A DNA stretch of 64,000 nucleotides from Cristatella mucedo (Eukaryota > Bryozoa > Phylactolaemata > Cristatellidae): positions 372,001 to 436,000 of the forward strand of contig WPIO01000090.1 in the NCBI GenBank assembly GCA_009760855.2, given 5' to 3'. Below the pieces are notes generated by a model. The model ran no database searches. It saw only the letters and a program-made list of their open reading frames with translations, and had not been told where the DNA came from. The position numbers and the translations under genes were made by a program. Every line of letters begins with the position of its first letter. Positions within the stretch are counted from its first letter, which is position 1. Shown in pieces: positions 58,065 through 64,000 of this stretch.

Positions 58065-58140
58065 TACTCATTAAAGCGCCCTCAGAGATTAAGTTCTCTG
58101 AGAGTGCTTTACCAAGTGCATTAATAATATTAATATTACT
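57440..58140 (+). mobile_element. LINE family A, old 3' copy ending in a fold-back
   Basis: Frame relics LLADLHWLAVKQLVDF and the APTAWN-type counterpart are followed by the 3' UTR. At GCAGCAAATGT (58029) the expected hairpin is replaced by an inverted tail and then the normal tail. Confidence 0.8.
58030..58130. repeat. Palindrome made of two LINE A tails
   Basis: (AAT)n, ATGTACTCATTAAAGCGCCC, TCAGAG, loop ATTAAGTT, then CTCTGAGAGTGCTTT, ACCAAGTGCATTAATAAT. The left arm is the reverse complement of a LINE tail and the right arm is a LINE tail. Confidence 0.85.
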
Positions 58141-58450
58141 ATAGGTATCACTTAACCAAATCCAAAACCTGTGATGCCTGCTGCTACTGCATCCTCCTTC
58201 TTAAGCTACCTGCACATATTAATCGTATTACGGCAATATCTAGATGCCTATAATTTTATGTAGCCACATCAATTTAGTGGGTTCTTAACTCGATAGCTAT
58301 CCATTCTTAATTAAATCTTTTCAGCATGTTTCCGTTCAAAATATAGTGGGTAAAAATCGTCAGCTAAACCATGCAAAGAAACTTGTAATCCCCGTGAGTC
58401 TGCTCGAATGTTCAATAACAAAAGCCAAGACGAAGTTCTGGATAAAAAGA
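58140..58450. other. Unassigned intergenic sequence
   Basis: No gene or repeat recognised. Confidence 0.4.
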
Positions 58451-58451
58451 A

Positions 58452-59500
58452 GTGGCAGCATGTACAGTGTCAGCAATATTAAGCACATCAAGGACGAATC
58501 ACAGGGACCCGCTAAATACTGTCATAAATAGGTGTTTTTTTAAATTCTTTTTAAATGTGGTCAGGTCAGGGGATAATCTGACGCAGGTTGGGAGGGAGTT
58601 CCAGACTTTGGTAGCATACGAACTAAAGGCACGGTCCCCAAAGGATTTGAGGTTTTTACGGGGTATTTGTAGACTACTGAATTCCGAAAAGTGGGTGGTA
58701 CGATGCTTGGCCTGATGGGGGAGTAGATCTGAGAGATAGGCTTCAGCGATAGAATGAAGTGACCTAAAGGGGACCGAAAAATCCTTGAAGTTAATCTGTT
58801 GCTTGACTGTTAGCCAGTGCAGGTCGGCGAGAAGTGAACTGATGTGGCAACTGCGAGGCTCACGACAGACAAGCCTAGCTGCAGAAAGTTGCACCAGCTG
58901 CAATCGCCTGATCGCACATGCTGGTAGGCCAGCGAGCAGTGAGTTGCAGAAGTCGAGACGGGATGTCACGAATGCATGGACCAACTTGGACGTGGTATCC
59001 TTATCTAAACAATCGCGAATTTAGCAATGTTATGAAGCTGAAATTAGGCAGATTTGACTGTGGAGCTGATATGGTCGTCTAACGAGAGGTCACTTTGGAA
59101 CATGACACATACATTTTGAGCTGATTTAACTGGAGATATGCTGGCAGAGCCAATTTTGAGTTTCAGCCTTTCCAATTGTGAATGACACTGGGTTGGCCTA
59201 TAACTACTAAGTTAGTTTGATCGTCATTTAGTATTAGAAAATTTGCTGCCATCCATGTGCGGATGTTATCAGTACATGTAGCAAGTGAGTTTAGACAATT
59301 TGAGATGCTCGACCGCTGGGAGGGACCAAAGCGAAGGTACAACTGAGTGTCGTCTGCATAGAAGTGAAAGCCTAGATTGTGCTTGGCAATCACATGAGCA
59401 AGAGGGAAAGTATAAACCGTGAAAAAAACCGGATCTAGCACGGAGCCTTAAGGTACGCCATATTTCAGAGGTACTTCAGGTGATCTTTGTACATTCAGAC
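58452..59500 (-). mobile_element. LINE family A, mid-age copy lacking its 3' tail
   Basis: The - strand frame 58984-58499 reads VTSRLDFCNSLLAGLPACAI and FSSYATKVWNSLPTCVRL; 59441-59163 reads LGFHFYADDTQLYL, then FLILNDDQTNLVV. The left end starts in the 3' UTR at GGCAGCATGTACAGTGTCAG without hairpin or (ATT)n, so the 3' end was deleted. The right end stops near 59500. Confidence 0.85.
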
Positions 59501-59502
59501 AT

Positions 59503-59885
59503 GGCTAGAAGTGACCTGCCCAAGGTCAGCATGCAAGTGCTGTTAATGGCAATATGCAAAAGTGTCAGTACGCCGAAGCACATAACTACTACTACTAACT
59601 AACTACTATCTGATTTAACAGACTCTTTTTGTATAGCAACAGATGAGCCTTTATGGCTATCGCCACCGCTTGCATGACGATAAAGGATCGCCCACCTCAG
59701 GATTCGAACCCACGACTTCGGGACCGAGGTCGTAAAAAGCAACCACCTTAAACAGTGAGCTATTACGGCTCACCACATTAAGAATGAATCACAGGTATCC
59801 ACCTAATCATGCCATTAATAGCTGAGCTATTCATTTATTTTATTTTTAAACGTGGAAAAGCCGGGGATATCGTAATTAAATGAAA
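59503..59885 (-). mobile_element. LINE family A 3' UTR fragment split by SINE1
   Basis: GGTCAGCATGCAAGTGCTG and GTCAGTACGCCGAAGCACAT precede the SINE; CATTAAGAATGAATCACAGG and TTTAAACGTGGAAAAGCC follow it, in LINE order. Confidence 0.7.
59612..59775 (-). mobile_element. SINE1 nested in LINE A
   Basis: TGATTTAACAGACTCTTTTT, B-box GGATTCGAACCC, arms ACTTCGGGACCGAGGT, head GAGCTATTACGGCTCACC. Preceded by an ACTACTACTAACTAACTACT simple run. Confidence 0.85.
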
Positions 59886-60405
59886 TTAGATTACTTACGG
59901 GCGTTTTAGTAAATATTTCAAGTTAATGAAAATATATTAAAAAGGTCAACATATCTAGCTTTAATGCGAAATGGTGATTTCCATTTGTGGTTGCTTAGTC
60001 ATACTTCCATCGGAGGGAAGACCTTTAGGGCATGTGCTGAGCTGGTTTCGTTTACATCTGTATTATATATCAGCAAGGTAGTTGCATGATTATGTTGGTA
60101 CATAGTTTCAAATTAAGTCGGCTTTTTAAGTTTTCATCTGATGTTTAATCTGCAACCAATCCCCAGCAATTTTAAAATAAGAGTGGGAAAAGACTTTAAT
60201 TCAAGCACCAGCTGTGCTAGCTGCCATAAGCCCAGGCCTCTGAGTGGTTTGCTTACCGATTAACTGGAGATTATAGTATGGCTTATAACCAATGAACGAT
60301 GGACCGATGTACCAGAGGATGATAGACCGCGTGGACCAATGGACCACAGGCACTCTCACGGAGCTATGGTTTGCAACGATTATGACACCAGTTAATCAGG
60401 CAGCT
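59885..60405. other. Unassigned intergenic sequence
   Basis: No gene recognised; a small local repeat of GACCGATG/GGACCAATGGACC near 60300-60345. Confidence 0.4.
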
Positions 60406-60635
60406 TGACTGCAACGTCACAGTAGTTATGCATGCTGACATTGTACATGCAGCCACTAACTACATTTGCCTGCTGTCCCTGTGCAGCTTACCCCTAACCG
60501 AGCTTCTTGATTTTTATTTAGCATGCTACGACTAGCAATTTGATCGTGCTTCCTTCGAAGCAAATGGAAAGTGCCCAACAGAGATTCAGTTCTCTGAGGG
60601 CGTTTTTTCAAATATATTTTTGTTATAAGAATTAT
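60405..60635 (+). mobile_element. LINE family A, 3' UTR copy
   Basis: CATGCTGACATTGTACATGC, CTTACCCCTAACCGAGC, ATTCAGTTCTCTGAGGGCG and a decayed tail. Confidence 0.75.
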
Positions 60636-60639
60636 TAAT

Positions 60640-61385
60640 TTTAATTAAGTAGTGAGTACTGCGTTTTACCACGTGGCTCTCGCCTTAAACAGAGTGTCTT
60701 GCCCTATGAAATTTCGAACTGGCTTTAGAGGCCAGTTAAAGACGGCATCAAGAAATACGTGAACCTCCAGGATTATCATGGAACCTGGCCGAGGATCATT
60801 TGAGTTGACTGCTTCCGTGCCTACGACAGCTTCTATAGAACGGTATTAGTTAAGGCCGATTAAAAAGGCCTAATGTCATCTCCTCAAGATTGCAGTTGCA
60901 GCTAGCTCAATCATTCGGCCTCAGTGGTCGACTCAGTCCGCTGAGCAGTGAGTAATTTTACATCACTAGTTTTGCCAGTGCTGCAGAGTAACGCTGACGG
61001 CTAAGGAAATGGGCGACCTTGTCTCGAAGCATTTTCCGGTCTAGCCAGATCTCTGGCAGCAGCCGGTGACTAATGAAGCCACATCTAGTACTAAGGAGCC
61101 TGTTCTGCCGGTACTAGACAGCCTACCTCGGTTATTAGGACAGACGATGCTATTCCGCTTACCAGCCACAATGATAGTTACATTGAAGCTGCAGATAGCA
61201 AAATTATTATGTGCGAGTGCATTTAAAATGCTCCAAAATCCATGTTGGAAGGGCAAACAGCAGTGGCCCTCCAGCCTTTGGTTTTAAGCTCACGCAGGGA
61301 TAGGCAGCATACAATTGTAACCGGATTCCAGGGGTCAGAGGCTAATTCCCGCCAAACCCCGCCATACTCCGGCCACGCTGCCGCT
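60640..61385. other. Unassigned intergenic sequence
   Basis: Moderately GC-rich. Overlapping frames 61066-61287 (+) and 61041-61256 (-) show no domain. Confidence 0.35.
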
Positions 61386-62700
61386 AGTAATTTAATGTAA
61401 TGTATCTCCGTCAGTAACTCCACAAAGTCATAAAGACCATGTGGTACTTACGCAGGACAGTTTGTATAGCTCACTCATAGCCTAAGCGGCTTTCGGTACG
61501 CATTCGGTAGCCAACAGACTTCGTTTCACGCAACAAAGAGAAAGTGGGAAGCATAGCAGAGTTAGGAGAGCAGTTGAGGTAGTGAGTAGCATAGAAGTAG
61601 CAGTTCAGGACCGCTGAAAAAGACGTGCTATAGTCGGCAGTTGGAGAGTAGATGTCGTTGCGTAAGAATTGTGGAAGCGAGTTCCACAGTCTAGGACCTG
61701 CAGAGCCAAAGCTTCTGTCGCCAACTGTCTTTAAGCGGAGGAATGGGACAGCTAATTTATTGTCCACACAGGACCTGAGGGCACGAACAGGCTGAAACTG
61801 ATGCTGCAGTTCAGCTAGGTATGAAGGAGCCAAGCCGTGGCAGGCCTTGTGGGTCAGCGTAAGAACTTTGCTCTGTATCCTTTACTCAACCGGCAACCAT
61901 TCTAGCTCTTTCAGCAAAGGAGACACGTGCTCAAACCGCTGGGACTTGAAGACCAGCCTTGCAGCCATATTCATAGTCCGCTGTAGTGGCATAATAGCTT
62001 TCTTTGGTAGCCCAGCCAAAAGGGAATTACAATAATCAAGCCGAGACAGAACTAAAGAGCTAGTTAAATTTTTTACAAGCCACTGTGGGAGACAGCTTCT
62101 AATCTTGGATAGGGATCGGATGTGATGGCTAGCTGTAGAGGCAGTCTTCTGAATGAAGCTTTTTAAATTGAGGCAGCTGTCGAACACGACACCTAGATTA
62201 CGAGCACGTGGTGAAGGTCGCACAATAGCATCACCTATTAGGACAGCAAAGCCTTTTAATCCAGCCACACGCTTAGGGTGTCCTATGAGAAGCAGTTCAG
62301 TTTTATCGTCATTTAATTTCAGGAAGTTGTCCGACATCCAGGATCGAATATCGGCAAGGCAAGCATTCAGTTTCTCAGTTGCTGCAGCAGATTCCGACGG
62401 TTTAAATGACAAATAAAACTGAGTATCGTCAGCATGGAAGTGATATCCTATTCCATGGGCCTTAATCACTTTTCCCAGAGGTTGCGTATAAATAGAGAAC
62501 AGCAAGGGACCAAGTACAGACCCTTGAGGGACTCCACAGGTGACCCTTCTCATGTCTGAGACCTGACCCCCACACGACACGTATTGAACACGATCAGACA
62601 AGTAGGATTTAAACCACGCCAGTGCTTCGTCTGCCAGACCGATCGTGCCATCCGCCGAGCTAGGGTAAGACGAGCGGCCGTCAGGTTAAACATCTTTATA
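61385..62700 (-). mobile_element. LINE family B, best copy (RT C-half to 3' end)
   Basis: L2/CR1-type element distinct from family A. The - strand frame 62601-61882 starts in the RT core with RVTCGVPQGSVLGPLLFSIY, YHFHADDTQFYLSFKP (catalytic ADD) and DNFLKLNDDKTELLLIGHPK. It continues with ARNLGVVFDSCLNLKSFIQK and VLSRLDYCNSLLAGLP. Frame 61833-61471 continues LQHQFQPVRALRSCVDNKLA, GPRLWNSLP and SLLRETKSVGYRMRTESRLG. The 3' end at the left is GAGTTACTGACGGAGATACA followed by an (ACATT)n tail (61392-61400). A stop separates the two frames, and the N-terminal RT half and endonuclease are missing. Confidence 0.85.
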
Positions 62701-63300
62701 ATAACACATGCGCCAACAACAAAAGGGGAACTAAAACAAGTTTACAGGGAGAATCCTATACATTATACACTATGGGAGCGCAAGATGACGCAGCAAGCGC
62801 GAACAAACGTGTTAGTTGGGGTCAGTCGGCTTCGGCAGTCCTGTCGTTGTACCGACTCCGAGTCCAACAGTACGAGCGTACGCCGTCCAAAACCCGGCTG
62901 GATGAGTAACTGCTGGCTAGTCCGAGTCGACAACTACTACAGTCGTAAGCTTCCACCGAAAGATGCCAACACACGGGGGGGGGGGTCACGAACACGCTAC
63001 ACGGGGAACGCGGTATAAACAAGCCAACAACGAGCGAGCTATCCAGCTCCACTCGGGCCTTGGTACTCGTTCCCTTGCGTGCGTGGCAGCATCGCCGGAG
63101 CACGCCTGCACGAATCCAGGTGCATAACTCGGCGAGACCGGGAGCCTCCAACACCACGACTTACTTGGCCAACTTCCCGTACCCAAGAGCCCCGGTGACC
63201 TCATATCACCGCATACATCCGGCCGTGCCGTAGGTCCGACCCCGGCCTAGCCGGTGACCCTAACCCTCACTTTAGCCGTCCAGTATCTGCCAACCGAACC
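62640..63300. other. GC-rich segment upstream of the family B copy
   Basis: CpG-rich, with short frames on both strands (62584-63018 +, 62822-63157 -) but no recognised domain. A run of ten G bases lies at about 62977-62986. It could be further transposon 5' sequence or a promoter-like island. Confidence 0.3.
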
Positions 63301-63589
63301 CAGCCTGGGTACAGAATTACTACCTCAACTCTATTAAAGTAATTAAAGTAATTATATTATATATTAAAGTAATAAGAAAATTTAAAGGTAATAAATTTGT
63401 GTCCGTCGTGAAATTGTGAGCACTGTATTTATGTAAGAAACATCTGCTTAGACTGTGGACACATTAATCATAATATTACTGCATTTGTACACTACCGTCA
63501 CATAGCTTGGTTTCCTTATAGGCACTTAAGTTGTGCTGTATACAATGCACGATCAATTTATCAGTGCTAGCTTACACAAGGTGTGCAGC

Positions 63590-63770
63590 ATGTGGAGGTT
63601 AATGGTGAAATGTCAGTTTCAGCGTGTCAAATAAGGCTGGCGGTAGATTGCACGGTGACAACTCGCTAATCACACATACGAGGAATAAAAAGTACCCATT
63701 AAATGCTTTAATAAACAGGAGCATTTTTCTGATGTTTACACATTCTTTCAAGTCTAGAAATGTCTGTGTT
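63590..63770 (-). mobile_element. LINE family A, very diverged 3' UTR fragment
   Basis: GGTTAATGGTGAAATGTCAG, AAAGTACCCATTAAATGCTT and TAATAAACAGGAGCATTTTT follow the LINE A 3' UTR order. Confidence 0.45.
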
Positions 63771-63803
63771 ACAGTCACAAGCGAGTCCCTGGTTTTCGGA
63801 GAA

Positions 63804-64000
63804 TAATAATAATAATAATAATAATATTGCACTTGATAAAGCGCCCTCAGAGAACTTAATCTCTTTCTAGGCGCTTTACATTTGCTGCAAAGTGATACGC
63901 AATAGAATAGTAAGTAAAATCATGCTTGAAAAACAAACAAAATGAATAACATGGTTAGGGGTTACATGCACTGGGTCAGCATGCAAATGTGGTTAGTGGC
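63804..64000 (-). mobile_element. LINE family A, young copy running off the window
   Basis: Clean (ATT)n tail, hairpin AAAGCGCCCTCAGAGAACTT / AATCTCTTTCTAGGCGCTTT and 3' UTR to GCAAATGTGGTTAGTGGC at the window edge. Confidence 0.9.

Overview
The window is animal nuclear DNA. It is AT-rich and intron-containing, and it is crowded with L2/CR1-type non-LTR retrotransposons, tRNA-derived SINEs and DNA-transposon remnants. It shows no bacterial operon structure, rRNA, CRISPR array or viral genome. The species cannot be named from sequence alone; an invertebrate metazoan with recently active LINEs fits best.

The one clear host gene is a protein kinase of the CMGC (CDK/MAPK-like) group on the + strand. 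It is rebuilt from phase-compatible exons at 5230-5378, 10295-10424, 38025/38035-38226, 38308-38500, 38651-38748, 45822-46005, 47667-47827 and 56814-56945, plus a tentative small exon at 37549-37587. It spans about 52 kb. The glycine loop, AIK lysine, alpha-C glutamate, HRD and APE motifs are present, but DFG reads DFD, HRDLK reads HRDLT and WYRAPE reads AFRAPE. About 240 bases after its stop lies a short + strand ORF resembling the N-terminal head of the XRCC4 superfamily (PAXX/XLF-like), possibly the first coding exon of a second gene.

Almost everything else is repeat. LINE family A (L2-like) is represented by one near-complete - strand element at 18712-22200 and more than 25 fragments in both orientations. 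Each intact 3' end carries a strong hairpin (AAAGCGCC ... GGCGCTTT) followed by an (ATT)n tail. LINE family B has a different 3' end and an (ACATT)n tail; its best copy is at 61385-62700 (-). A tRNA-derived SINE (SINE1) occurs about nine times, several times inside LINE copies. A second tRNA-headed SINE (SINE2; 37755-37905 and 44245-44390) ends in the LINE A tail, the arrangement expected of a SINE mobilised by its partner LINE. DNA transposons are represented by hAT remnants (1790-2630, 3483-3920), a hAT MITE with an 8-bp target duplication (11527-11712) and a Tigger/pogo remnant (25555-26330).

Tandem repeats are notable: a zoned 16-bp minisatellite of 24 units (35194-35578), an old 21-bp heptad-coding repeat (4011-4200), a very degenerate satellite with roughly 150-190 bp spacing (27430-29620), a (GA)n tract (6261-6395) and many (ATT)n tails.

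Region by region: 0-5 kb holds hAT and family B debris and a GC-rich decayed repeat ORF; 5-10.4 kb kinase exons 1-2; 10.4-37.5 kb is mostly a giant repeat-filled intron; 37.5-38.8 kb the compact kinase core; 38.8-57 kb the remaining exons separated by LINE/SINE clusters; 57-64 kb the PAXX-like exon and further LINE copies.
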